64,000 nucleotides of DNA. Source: Microbacterium gallinarum. Its GTDB lineage: Bacteria > Actinomycetota > Actinomycetes > Actinomycetales > Microbacteriaceae. The stretch's first letter is position 1, and every line of letters begins with the position of its first letter. The position numbers were made by a program, and so were the translations under genes. The notes under the pieces were generated by a model. It was not told the DNA's origin, made no database searches, and saw nothing but the letters and a program-made list of their open reading frames with translations. The DNA lies in assembly GCF_014837165.1 (NCBI RefSeq), contig NZ_JACSPM010000001.1:593010-657009 (forward strand), given 5' to 3'. Shown here in pieces: positions 55,908 to 64,000 of the stretch.

Positions 55908-58892
55908 TTACTGGCAGGTGGCGGCCGCGACCGTCACCGTGGAGGAGTGGGTGAGGCCGCCGGCGGCCTCTCCCGTGATCGTCACGTCGTGCGAAGCGAT
56001 CGATGCGGCACGGGTCGTGAACGAGGCCGAGACGGTCTTGCCCCCGGCAACCGTGACGGTCTTGCTGCCGTAGGCGCCCGCGATCGCGACCGTTGCCGCG
56101 ACGTCGTCGGCGTTGGTCACGCTGACGATCTCGGTGATCTTGCCCGCGACGCAGCGCGTCGAGGCCGTCGCGGACAGCTGGAGGCCGAGCGACACCGCCG
56201 ACGACGTCGAGGGGCTCACGAGCCCGTCGGAGTAGCCGTCGTAGTGCGCCGTCACCGAGCCGACACCCGCCGGAACGATCGCGGAGGCCGAGCCGTCCTC
56301 GAGGTCGACCGTCTGGGTCCACGATCCGCCCGAGAAGGTGACCGTGCCGACGACGTCGCCGTCGTCTTCCGCGGTCACGGCGGCGGTGACCGTTCGGTCC
56401 TCGGCCGTCAGCGTCGTGGTCGATGCCACGGCCGCGACCTCCGTCCACTCGTGCATCGCGTCGAGCACCGACTGCGTGACGCTCACGAAGGCGCCGTGAC
56501 GCGGGCTCGCCGGCAGGCCGCCGGCAGGGCGCACGGCCCACTCGGCGCGCTGCGAGAGACGGTCCGACTGCTGGCTGGAGGCGATGGCCCGCTCGCTCGT
56601 CACGAACGCGCGGTAGCCGCCCGCGCCGTAGTTGTCGACGAGGAACACGTAGCCGTCGCCGACGGCGTTGTTGTTCGGGTCGCCGGCGTTGAGCTTGACG
56701 ATCTCCGGGCCCTCGCCCGCCTGGCCGGTCTCGAGGCTCGTCATGCGCGTGTCGGTCAGCTGCCACGTCGTGTTCGGGTCGGCCGTCCAGCTGGACTGCG
56801 TCGTGGGCGCGGTCAGCGCCTTCGAACGCTCCATGAAGATGTCCTTGCCCGCCTCGAGGATGCCGGCGGCGCCGCCCTCCTCGTTCTTGGTGAACCGGTA
56901 GTAGTAGTCGCCGATCTTCGTGACGGTCGAGTCGATGCGCGCATACCCGGTGTCCTGCCACGTGGCGGGCGGGTACGTGAAGGTCTGGAAGTCGCGGGTC
57001 AGCACGTAGAACATGCGGGCATAGAGCTTGTCGCTGTTCGTGTGGCTTGCGTCGGAGTACAGGCGGGAGGCGAAGAAGACGACGTACGACTGGAGCTCGT
57101 CATCCCAGTACGCCTCGGGTGCCCACGTCATGCCGGCGGCCGGCTGGTTGACGGTGATGCCGGTGTTCTCGCCGTTGGTGCGATCCCAGTGGACGAGGTC
57201 GGTCGACTCCCAGACCTCGATCTTCAGGCTTCCCTCGGACTGCGCAGGGCCCCAGCCGGTGCCGCAGCTGATGCAGAGGTCGGTCGCGACCATGTAGTAC
57301 TTGTCGCCGTCCTTGGAGCGGAGGATGTACGGGTCGCGCAGGCCCTTGGTGTCAGCGGTCGACGTGATCACCGGGTTTCCGCCGTTCACGGGCGAGAAGG
57401 TGAAGAAGTCGTTGCCCGACGTCGCGGCCTGGTAGATCTTCTCGTCGCCGTCGGACTTGAAGTACGCCGACGCGTAGCCCGCGTCCGGCGCCCAGCGGCC
57501 CTGCTCGGCGATCGTCACGTCGAACGAGCGCTCCTCGGTCTGGCCGTTGAGCGTCGCGTGCGCGGTGAGCGTCACCTCGACATCGCCCTCGCCGTAGGCG
57601 GGACGCGTCACGAGGCCGCCGCCGCGGAACGGGTCGGCCGCGCCGACGGCCGGCGCCTGGTACGCGGCATCCGTCGCCGTCACGACGGCGGGGTTCGACG
57701 ACGTCCACGTGATGTCGGCGCCGTTCACTGTGCCCTTCGTGGCGAGCGGAAGATGCTCGGTCGAGCGGTCGGCCAGGGTGATGGCGTCGAGGTCGGCCGA
57801 GAGGGTCGGAGCGAGCACGGTCACGTCGAACGTCAGGGTGGTGCCGAGCGACGTCGTCGCTGTCAGCGTGACGGGCGTGTCATCGACGATCGATCGCGAG
57901 ACGACACCCGTGGTCGAGATGACCGCGGGGTTCGACGACGACCACGTGAGCGCGACGCCGTTGACGGACGCCCCGAGGGTGAGGTTGCTCGACACCTGAT
58001 CGAGCGACGGGTTCGACCCCAGCATGTTCGCCAGCACGTCGCCGCGCAGCAGGGCCGCGGTCGCGGCCGTCTTGTCGGCGGCGGCCGGCATGCTGCTCGT
58101 GACCTCGTCGGCGGTGAGCGCGACGTCCCAGAACTTCACGTCCGAGACGTCGGCCCGCAGCAGCGAGTCGCCCTGGTACAGCGGGCGGCCGAGGTAGCCG
58201 AGCACGTTGCCGCTCGGGATGATCGAGCTCAGCGAGCGGGTGTGGGTCAGCGTCGAGATGACAACGCCGTCCCGGTAGAGCGTCAGGGTGCTTCCCGATC
58301 CGACCATGGTGAGCGTCGTGAACCCGGCGTTCAGTCCGCCACCGGCGGGCATGCGGTTCTCGCCGTTGTTGCCGTCGGTCTTCACCCGGATCGCCGCGAG
58401 CACCTGGTTGGTGTACCCGCCCTGCGCCGAGCGCGGGCTCAGGAAGATGTGGTTGCCGAGCTGTGTCGTGTTCCAGGCCCCCACACCGTCGCCGATGACC
58501 CAGCCGAAGGTGTTCGCCGCGGTCTGCGTCGACACCGTGTACTCGACCGTGAAGTCGTTGTCGGTCCCCGTCACCAGTCCCTTGGGCAGCGATGCGTATC
58601 CGTCGGCGCGGAACCGCAGCACGTCATCGGAGCCCGCTGCGGCGAACGACGCGTCCGTCAGCCCCGACAGCGTCGCGTGACGGCCGTTGCCCGACACGTC
58701 GAGCAGCGACGTGCCCGAGTGGGACATGTCGTAGTGTGCGCTCGGCGCCGGGACGTCGGCGGCGTTCGCGGCCAGCGGGGCCGTGACGCCCATGACGGAC
58801 ACCGCGAGGACTGCGGCGACGGATGCCGCGACCCCGCGGCGCAGGGAGCGCCGGCGCGGTACGCGAGTGGATGTTGTCGGTTGTGGTCTCAT
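55908..58892 (-). CDS. Secreted multidomain GH43-like arabinan/xylan-active enzyme
   Basis: A 994-aa exported enzyme. A signal peptide with a twin-Arg-rich start ends near ANA-AD (about 45). A LamG/concanavalin-like domain (about 50-270) follows, then two atrophied bacterial Ig domains (TWSSSNPAVISTTGVVS, TWTSSNPAVVTATD; about 290-450). The five-bladed GH43-type propeller (about 470-800) has GLRDPYILRSKDGDKYYMV with the base Asp and MTWAPEAYWDDELQSYVVFF with the acid Glu. Beta-sandwich domains end the protein. It lies 35 nt after araA on the same strand, so it likely releases arabinose outside the cell from arabinan or arabinoxylan. Confidence 0.88.
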   Translation of the reverse strand: MRPQPTTSTRVPRRRSLRRGVAASVAAVLAVSVMGVTAPLAANAADVPAPSAHYDMSHSGTSLLDVSGNGRHATLSGLTDASFAAAGSDDVLRFRADGYASLPKGLVTGTDNDFTVEYTVSTQTAANTFGWVIGDGVGAWNTTQLGNHIFLSPRSAQGGYTNQVLAAIRVKTDGNNGENRMPAGGGLNAGFTTLTMVGSGSTLTLYRDGVVISTLTHTRSLSSIIPSGNVLGYLGRPLYQGDSLLRADVSDVKFWDVALTADEVTSSMPAAADKTAATAALLRGDVLANMLGSNPSLDQVSSNLTLGASVNGVALTWSSSNPAVISTTGVVSRSIVDDTPVTLTATTSLGTTLTFDVTVLAPTLSADLDAITLADRSTEHLPLATKGTVNGADITWTSSNPAVVTATDAAYQAPAVGAADPFRGGGLVTRPAYGEGDVEVTLTAHATLNGQTEERSFDVTIAEQGRWAPDAGYASAYFKSDGDEKIYQAATSGNDFFTFSPVNGGNPVITSTADTKGLRDPYILRSKDGDKYYMVATDLCISCGTGWGPAQSEGSLKIEVWESTDLVHWDRTNGENTGITVNQPAAGMTWAPEAYWDDELQSYVVFFASRLYSDASHTNSDKLYARMFYVLTRDFQTFTYPPATWQDTGYARIDSTVTKIGDYYYRFTKNEEGGAAGILEAGKDIFMERSKALTAPTTQSSWTADPNTTWQLTDTRMTSLETGQAGEGPEIVKLNAGDPNNNAVGDGYVFLVDNYGAGGYRAFVTSERAIASSQQSDRLSQRAEWAVRPAGGLPASPRHGAFVSVTQSVLDAMHEWTEVAAVASTTTLTAEDRTVTAAVTAEDDGDVVGTVTFSGGSWTQTVDLEDGSASAIVPAGVGSVTAHYDGYSDGLVSPSTSSAVSLGLQLSATASTRCVAGKITEIVSVTNADDVAATVAIAGAYGSKTVTVAGGKTVSASFTTRAASIASHDVTITGEAAGGLTHSSTVTVAAATCQ

Positions 58893-58927
58893 CGGTGAGG
58901 CCCCCTCGGGTCGGGTGGTGGTTGTGC

Positions 58928-60439
58928 TCAGAAGCCCTGAGCGAGTCGGTAGTACGCCTGGTTCCACCGCAGCTCGCGCTGGAAGCCGCGGACGGTGGTG
59001 TCCTCGTCGATCACGACGAGCTCGGTCTTGGCGATGTCGGCGAAGTCACGGAACACGTCGATGCCGACGGCGGTCGTCATGACGGTGTGGTGCGCGGCGC
59101 CGGCGGCGAGCCAGCAGGCAGCGCTGGTCGCGAAGTCGGGAGCGGGCTCCCACACCGCGCGGCCGACCGGGAGCTTGGGCAGGTCGGGCGCATCCACGTT
59201 CTGCACGACGTTCGCCACGAGGCGGAAGCGATCGCGCATGTCGCTCATCGCGACGACGAGGGCGGGGCCGGAATCGGCCGTGAAGACCAGGCGCACCGGG
59301 TCGTCCTTGCCGCCGATGCCGAGCTCGTGCACCTCGAGACGCGGCTTGGTCGTCGTCAGGGTCGGCGAGACCTCGAGCATGTGAGCGCCGAGGATGCGCT
59401 CGGAGCCGGGCACGAGGTCGTACGTGTAGTCCTCCATGAGCGACGCCCCGCCGGGCAGACCGGCGCCCATCACGTTGGCGACGCGCACGAGGATCGCCGT
59501 CTTCCAGTCGCCCTCGGCGCCGAAGCCGTAGCCCTCCGCCATCAGGCGCTGCACCGCGAGACCGGGCAGCTGCTTCAGAGCGCCGAGGTCTTCGAACGAC
59601 GTGGTGAAGGCGCCGAAGCCGCCCTCTTCGAGGAAGGAGCGCAGTCCGAGCTCGATCGCGGCGCCGTCGCGCAGGGACTGGTGGCGCTCGGCACCGGGCC
59701 GGAGCTCGTCGGCCACGTCGTACGAGTCGAGGTAGACCTGCACGAGCGCGTCGATGTCGGCGTCGCTCGCGGCATCGACGGCCTCGACCAGTTCGTTGAC
59801 GCCCCACGTGTTGACCTGCACGCCGAAGCGGATCTCGGCCTCGGTCTTGTCGCCCTCGGTGACCGCGACATAGCGCATGTTGTCGCCGAAGCGCGCGAGC
59901 TTGAGCGTGCGCACCGCGGCCCAGCCGGCGGCGGCGCGCTGCCAGTCGTCGACCTGCTGCACCACGGCCGGGTTGGACACATGGCCGACGACCGTCTTGC
60001 GGGCCACGCCGAGGCGCGTCTGGATGTACCCGAACTCACGGTCGCCGTGGGCTGCCTGGTTGAGGTTCATGAAGTCGAAGTCGATGTCGCCCCACGGCAG
60101 CTCGACGTTGGCCTGCGTGTGCAGGTGCAGCAGCGGCTTCTGCAGCGCGTCGAGGCCCGAGATCCACATCTTCGCCGGGCTGAACGTGTGCATCCAGGCG
60201 ATCACGCCGATGACGTCGTCGCGGCCGTTGACCTCGAGCGCCAGGCGGCGGATCGAGTCGGAGTCCTTCAGGACCGGCTTCCACACGACCTTGACCGGGA
60301 GCCCGCCGAGCCCGTCGGCGACGGCCTGCGACTGCTCGGCCACCTGCCGCAGCGTCTCCTCGCCGTAGAGGGTCTGGCTGCCTGTGACGAACCACACCTC
60401 GTACGAATCGAGGCTGGTGGCGAGAGGCTGACGGGTCAT
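58928..60439 (-). CDS. araA: L-arabinose isomerase
   Basis: A 503-aa enzyme converting L-arabinose to L-ribulose with Mn2+. The length and sequence match the family: [16 protein letters not shown] near the start, [12 protein letters not shown], and the active-site residues Glu309 (GAEGDWK), Glu336 ([10 protein letters not shown]) and His353 (GAHMLEVSP), with a further His in [24 protein letters not shown] precedes the start at 60439. It follows araB by 41 nt in the araD-araB-araA order usual in actinobacteria. Confidence 0.98.
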   Translation of the reverse strand: MTRQPLATSLDSYEVWFVTGSQTLYGEETLRQVAEQSQAVADGLGGLPVKVVWKPVLKDSDSIRRLALEVNGRDDVIGVIAWMHTFSPAKMWISGLDALQKPLLHLHTQANVELPWGDIDFDFMNLNQAAHGDREFGYIQTRLGVARKTVVGHVSNPAVVQQVDDWQRAAAGWAAVRTLKLARFGDNMRYVAVTEGDKTEAEIRFGVQVNTWGVNELVEAVDAASDADIDALVQVYLDSYDVADELRPGAERHQSLRDGAAIELGLRSFLEEGGFGAFTTSFEDLGALKQLPGLAVQRLMAEGYGFGAEGDWKTAILVRVANVMGAGLPGGASLMEDYTYDLVPGSERILGAHMLEVSPTLTTTKPRLEVHELGIGGKDDPVRLVFTADSGPALVVAMSDMRDRFRLVANVVQNVDAPDLPKLPVGRAVWEPAPDFATSAACWLAAGAAHHTVMTTAVGIDVFRDFADIAKTELVVIDEDTTVRGFQRELRWNQAYYRLAQGF

Positions 60440-60480
60440 GGGGAGTCCTTCTGGGTCTTTCGAGGTGGGGGGAGGTGGGG

Positions 60481-62118
60481 TCAGAGGGCCGGCACGGCGG
60501 CTCGCTCGACGGCGAGTCCGGCGCGATAGCGCGAGAGGTAGGCGGCGAACCCGGGGACGTCCTCGGGGTCGGGCTCGACGACGTCGAACTCCGCATCGGC
60601 GAACACGCGGTCCCGCAGGTAGGCATCGAGGGGAAGATCGGATGCCTCGGCGAGGTACGCCGCGAGCACCGCGATGCCCCACGCACCACCCTCGGACGCC
60701 GTCTCGGCCACCGCCACGGGGGCGTCCAGTGCACCCGCGAGGAACCGCTGGGCGACGCCCGCGGTGCGGAACATGCCGCCGTGCGCGAACATGCGGTCGA
60801 GGGCGACACCCTCGCCGTCGAGCACGCGCATGCCGAGCGCGAGCGTGCCGAAGACGCCGTAGATCTGGGCGCGCATGAAGTTCGCGAGCGTCAGACGGCT
60901 CTCGGGCGTGCGCACGAAGAGCGGGCGACCCTCCTGAAGGTCCGCGATCGGCTCGCCGGCCAGGTGGTTGTAGGCGAGCAGGCCGCCCGCGTCCGGCTCG
61001 CCGTCGAGCGCCTCGCGGAAGAGGGCCTCGAAGACGTCGTCGGCGTGGAGGTCTCCGCCGCTGACGGTGGCGAACCGGTCGAAGAGACCCACCCACGCGG
61101 CGAGTTCGCTGGCCCCGTTGTTGCAGTGGACCATCGCCACCGGATCGCCGGCCGGGGTCGTCACGACGTCGAGCTCGTGGTGCACCTGCGCGAGCGGCCG
61201 CTCGAGGACCACCATCGCGAAGATGCTCGTGCCGGCGCTCACGTTGCCGGTGCGGGGCGCGACCGAGTTCGTGGCGACCATGCCGGTGCCGGCGTCGCCC
61301 TCGGGCGGGCACAGCGGGGCGCCCGGCTTCAGGGCGCCGCTCGGATCGAGCAGGGCTGCCCCTTCGGCCGTGAGCTCGCCGGCAGACCCCCCGGCGACGA
61401 CGACCTCCGGGAGGAGAGCGGCGACCTCGAGCCCGTAGGCGCGCTCGGAGATGAGACGGTCGAACTTCTCCAGCATGCGCGTGTCGTAGTCGCGCGTCTC
61501 GGCGTCGATCGGGAACATGCCCGACGCGTCGCCGATGCCGAGCACCTTGCGCCCGGTGAGCTTCCAGTGCACGTAACCGGCCAGCGTGGTGAAGAAGTCG
61601 ACGTCGGTGACGTGCGGCTCCTCGTCGAGCACGGCTTGGTAGAGGTGCGCGATCGACCATCGGAGGGGGATGTTCACGCCGAAGAGCTCGGAGAGCACGG
61701 CCGCCGAGCGATCGGTGTTGGTGTTGCGCCAGGTGCGGAACTCGGTGAGCAGCTCGCCGTGGGCGTCGAAGGCGAGGTAGCCGTGCATCATCGCCGAGAC
61801 GCCCAGGGCGCCCACGGTCTCGAGTGCGACGTCGTGGCGGTCGCGCACGTCGGCGACGAGGTCGGCGTAGGCGGCCTGCAGGCCGGCCCACACGTCGTCG
61901 ATCGCGTAGGTCCACAGGCGGTCGACGAACCGGTTCTCCCACGCGTGGCTGCCGACGGCGAGCACCGTGGACGGATCGTCGGCGAGAACGAGGCAGGCCT
62001 TGATGCGCGTCGAGCCGAGCTCGATGCCGAGCGCCGTGCGGCCGTCGCGGATCGCCTGGGCGGCGGCCGCCGGATCGAGTGTCCGCGAGGCGGAGGTGTG
62101 GAGATCATCCGGGGTCAT
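60481..62118 (-). CDS. araB: Ribulokinase (FGGY family)
   Basis: A 545-aa FGGY sugar kinase that phosphorylates L-ribulose to L-ribulose 5-phosphate. The N-terminal ATP/sugar-binding part starts [17 protein letters not shown], with [16 protein letters not shown] and [13 protein letters not shown] following. The C-terminal FGGY domain has [22 protein letters not shown]. Its place between araD and araA defines the substrate. The start overlaps the araD stop by 4 nt (ATGA), which couples translation. Confidence 0.95.
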   Translation of the reverse strand: MTPDDLHTSASRTLDPAAAAQAIRDGRTALGIELGSTRIKACLVLADDPSTVLAVGSHAWENRFVDRLWTYAIDDVWAGLQAAYADLVADVRDRHDVALETVGALGVSAMMHGYLAFDAHGELLTEFRTWRNTNTDRSAAVLSELFGVNIPLRWSIAHLYQAVLDEEPHVTDVDFFTTLAGYVHWKLTGRKVLGIGDASGMFPIDAETRDYDTRMLEKFDRLISERAYGLEVAALLPEVVVAGGSAGELTAEGAALLDPSGALKPGAPLCPPEGDAGTGMVATNSVAPRTGNVSAGTSIFAMVVLERPLAQVHHELDVVTTPAGDPVAMVHCNNGASELAAWVGLFDRFATVSGGDLHADDVFEALFREALDGEPDAGGLLAYNHLAGEPIADLQEGRPLFVRTPESRLTLANFMRAQIYGVFGTLALGMRVLDGEGVALDRMFAHGGMFRTAGVAQRFLAGALDAPVAVAETASEGGAWGIAVLAAYLAEASDLPLDAYLRDRVFADAEFDVVEPDPEDVPGFAAYLSRYRAGLAVERAAVPAL

Positions 62119-62831
62119 GCCTGGTCCTCCGCGTCGCGACGCTCGTCACTCGACTGCCCGTACACGTTCTGGTACCGGTCGAACAGGCGGTCGATGGCCT
62201 CCTGCGGAATCGGGATCAGCGGCCCGGCCTCGCGTGCGTAGTGCACGGTGCGCGCGACGTCCTCGACCATGACCGCGGCCTTGACCGCGTCCTTCGCCGA
62301 GACGCCGATCGTGAAGGGGCCGTGGTTCTGCATCAGCACCGCGCGCGAGCGGTGGCCCGACAGGGTCTCGACGATGCCGCGCCCGATCGAGTCGTCGCCG
62401 ATGATCGCGAACGGACCGACCGGGATCGGCCCGCCGAACTCATCGGCCATCGCCGTGATCACGCAGGGGATCTCCTCGCCGCGCGCCGCCCATGCCACGG
62501 CGAAGGTGGAGTGGGTGTGCACCACTCCCCCGACCTCGGGCATGTGGCGATACACGTACGCGTGGGCGGCGGTGTCGCTCGACGGGCTGCGGTCGCTGCC
62601 GGGCGTGCCCGGAACGACGTTGCCGTCGAGGTCGCACAGGATCATGTTCTCGGGCGTCAGGTCGTCGTACGACACCCCCGACGGCTTGATCACGAAGAGG
62701 TCGGCACCGGGCACGCGGCCGGAGACGTTCCCGCCCGTCCAGACGATGAGGTTGTACCGCACCAGCTCGGCGTGGAGCTTCGCCACGTCGGCGCGCACCG
62801 CGTCGATCGCGGCCTGGAGCTCGGCATCCAT
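62115..62831 (-). CDS. araD: L-ribulose-5-phosphate 4-epimerase
   Basis: A 238-aa class II aldolase-fold enzyme that converts L-ribulose 5-phosphate to D-xylulose 5-phosphate, the entry to the pentose phosphate pathway. The phosphate-binding parts are WTGGNVSGR and IKPSGVSYDDL. The zinc His residues lie in VVHTHSTFAVAW and in MQNHGPFTIG. Asp and Tyr of the active site region are in DTAAHAYVYRH. The start overlaps the permease stop (TGATG), so the gene is coupled to the transporter. Confidence 0.97.
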   Translation of the reverse strand: MDAELQAAIDAVRADVAKLHAELVRYNLIVWTGGNVSGRVPGADLFVIKPSGVSYDDLTPENMILCDLDGNVVPGTPGSDRSPSSDTAAHAYVYRHMPEVGGVVHTHSTFAVAWAARGEEIPCVITAMADEFGGPIPVGPFAIIGDDSIGRGIVETLSGHRSRAVLMQNHGPFTIGVSAKDAVKAAVMVEDVARTVHYAREAGPLIPIPQEAIDRLFDRYQNVYGQSSDERRDAEDQA

Positions 62832-63901
62832 CAGCTCGCCCTCCGCCTCGTCAGCACGCGCTGCAGGAGGACGAAGACGAGCAGGACGCCGCCGGTGATG
62901 ATCGTCAGGTACTCGGGGTTGATGGTGCCGTCCTTCGTGATGATGAGGCGCATGGCCGCGATCACGAACACGCCGACGACCGAACCGAGGATGTAGCCGT
63001 ACCCGCCGGTGAGCAGCGTCCCGCCGATGACGACGGCGGCGATCGCGTCGAGCTCCCAGCCGATGCCGGTGACGTTCTGCGCCTTGCCGCCGACCTCCGC
63101 GGTGTAGACGACCGCGGCCAGGCCGGACAGCGCTCCGGAGATGATGTAGATCCCCACGCGGGTCTTCGCCACGGGCAGACCCATCAGTCCGGCCGAGCCC
63201 TCGTTGCCGCCGATCGCGTACACCGTGCGCCCGCTGCGGCTGCGGTGCAGGAAGAACATCCCGCCGAGCACGACGAGCACCGCGATGATGAGGCCCGGGG
63301 TGACGGTCAGATCGTTGACCTTCGGCCCGTCATAGAGCTTCCAGTCGGTCGCGAGCAGGTGGATCGGCGAGTCCTCCGGCGCCTGGACCGGCGTGGTCGA
63401 GAGGATCGACGCCAGTCCGCGGGCGAGGAACATCATCGCGAGCGTGGCGATGAAGGGCTGCACGTTGAAGTACTGGACCATGACGCCCGCGACCGCACCG
63501 AACAGCGCACCGAACAGGATCATGAGCAGCATCGAGGCCCAGCCGTTGATGCCGATGTTCATGAGCATCACGCCGGCGACCGAGCTGAACGCGACCACCG
63601 CGCCGACGGAGAGGTCGATGCCCCCCGACACGATGACGATGGTCATGCCGACGGCGAGGATGATCGTCGGGGCGAAGCTGATCAGGAGGCTCGACATGGT
63701 GCCGGCGTGGAACACCCGGCCGTACGCGACCTCGGCGTAGATCAGCATGCCGAACAGCAGCACGAGCGCGGCCAGCGTCGGGATCAGGGTCTGGTTGCGT
63801 TCCCACAGCCGCGCCATGCGACCGCTGCGCGCAGCTTGCTTGCCCTCGGGGAGGTCGGGAACCGGGGGGATTGCTTCGACAAGCGTGCCTGAGGCGCTCA
63901 T
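62831..63901 (-). CDS. Pentose ABC transporter permease (YjfF/RbsC-like)
   Basis: A 356-aa inner-membrane permease of the RbsC/AraH/YjfF type, with about ten hydrophobic segments. Typical family stretches are VIVSGGIDLSVGAVVAFSS, GALFGAVAGVMVQYFNVQPFIATL, IGGNEGSAGLMGLPV and DAIAAVVIGGTLLTGG. GAAGGAGG lies 5-7 nt before the ATG at 63901. A second permease gene ends in overlap just upstream, matching importers that use two unlike permeases. It probably brings in arabinose, given araDBA directly downstream. Confidence 0.95.
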   Translation of the reverse strand: MSASGTLVEAIPPVPDLPEGKQAARSGRMARLWERNQTLIPTLAALVLLFGMLIYAEVAYGRVFHAGTMSSLLISFAPTIILAVGMTIVIVSGGIDLSVGAVVAFSSVAGVMLMNIGINGWASMLLMILFGALFGAVAGVMVQYFNVQPFIATLAMMFLARGLASILSTTPVQAPEDSPIHLLATDWKLYDGPKVNDLTVTPGLIIAVLVVLGGMFFLHRSRSGRTVYAIGGNEGSAGLMGLPVAKTRVGIYIISGALSGLAAVVYTAEVGGKAQNVTGIGWELDAIAAVVIGGTLLTGGYGYILGSVVGVFVIAAMRLIITKDGTINPEYLTIITGGVLLVFVLLQRVLTRRRAS

Positions 63902-64000
63902 GCGACGGCCTCCTTCGAGACGGATGCGGTCTGCTCCACGGTCGGCGCGGGTCCGCTGGGCGGGGTGCCCGGCGACTTCCGTCGCACGAGCGCCCACGAG
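63898..64000 (-). CDS. C-terminal end of a second ABC permease (partial)
   Basis: The last 33 codons of a gene that starts outside the window. The frame reads SWALVRRKSPGTPP and ends KEAVA-stop, like the basic cytoplasmic tail after the last membrane segment of a sugar permease. Its stop overlaps the start of the next permease (ATGA). Identity as a permease is inferred from the operon and the basic tail. Confidence 0.6.
   Translation of the reverse strand, partial: SWALVRRKSPGTPPSGPAPTVEQTASVSKEAVA

Overview
The window looks like chromosomal DNA of a high-GC actinobacterium of the family Microbacteriaceae, most likely Microbacterium or a close relative. The basis is a GC content near 70%, many genes whose start codon lies only 6-8 nt after a TANNNT -10 box (leaderless transcripts), sugar ABC transporters paired with LacI regulators, an ECF41-type sigma factor, DUF1918/DUF2207/DUF2804/DUF4287/DUF4383 proteins and a SipW-dependent surface-protein locus. 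I see no phage, insertion sequence, integrase or CRISPR array. The genus is inferred from gene content only.

Layout. 1-2.6 kb: a LacI repressor and a sugar-binding lipoprotein. 2.7-4.2 kb: a leaderless Cys-rich leader peptide, a winged-helix regulator and four 73-bp tandem hairpin repeats. 4.2-5.2 kb: an AlkA-like DNA glycosylase. 5.2-9.7 kb: a four-gene redox operon (Fe-S protein with a Cys/Gly tail, FAD oxidase, small unknown protein, LLM oxidoreductase). 9.8-11.3 kb: rtcB with a structured leader and a short ORF. 11.3-16.2 kb: small genes, an S9 peptidase, and an ECF41 sigma factor divergent from its SDR partner. 16.3-22.6 kb: a complete oligosaccharide module (LacI, two permeases, binding protein, GH35 beta-galactosidase). 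22.6-31 kb: single genes for stress, resistance and metabolism, including a TetR/MFS pair with twin operators. 31.2-35 kb: a lytic transglycosylase and the SipW operon.

35.4-46.5 kb: a DUF2207 membrane protein, a MarR regulator, an ABC-2 exporter with TetR, an hsp20 gene carrying both HAIR-like and CIRCE-like operators, L-serine ammonia-lyase, and a MerB-like protein. 46.6-48.3 kb: a cluster of very small genes and a truncated ABC ATPase. 48.3-55.8 kb: single genes, tRNA-Arg(ACG), two small membrane genes between direct repeats, and an aldose epimerase. 55.9-64 kb: an arabinan/arabinose operon (two permeases, araD, araB, araA, secreted GH43-like enzyme) reading towards lower coordinates and running out of the window.

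How it works together: the organism appears to be a plant- or soil-polysaccharide user. Secreted GH43 and cytoplasmic GH35 enzymes, binding proteins and permeases feed galactosides and arabinose into central metabolism under LacI-type control. Much regulation seems to sit at the DNA or RNA level close to start codons: overlapping operators, leader peptides and intergenic hairpins. The most unusual items are the Cys leader peptide, the rtcB leader, the 73-bp hairpin array, the four-gene redox operon with the Cys/Gly tail, and the direct repeats at the 3' end of the aldose epimerase gene.
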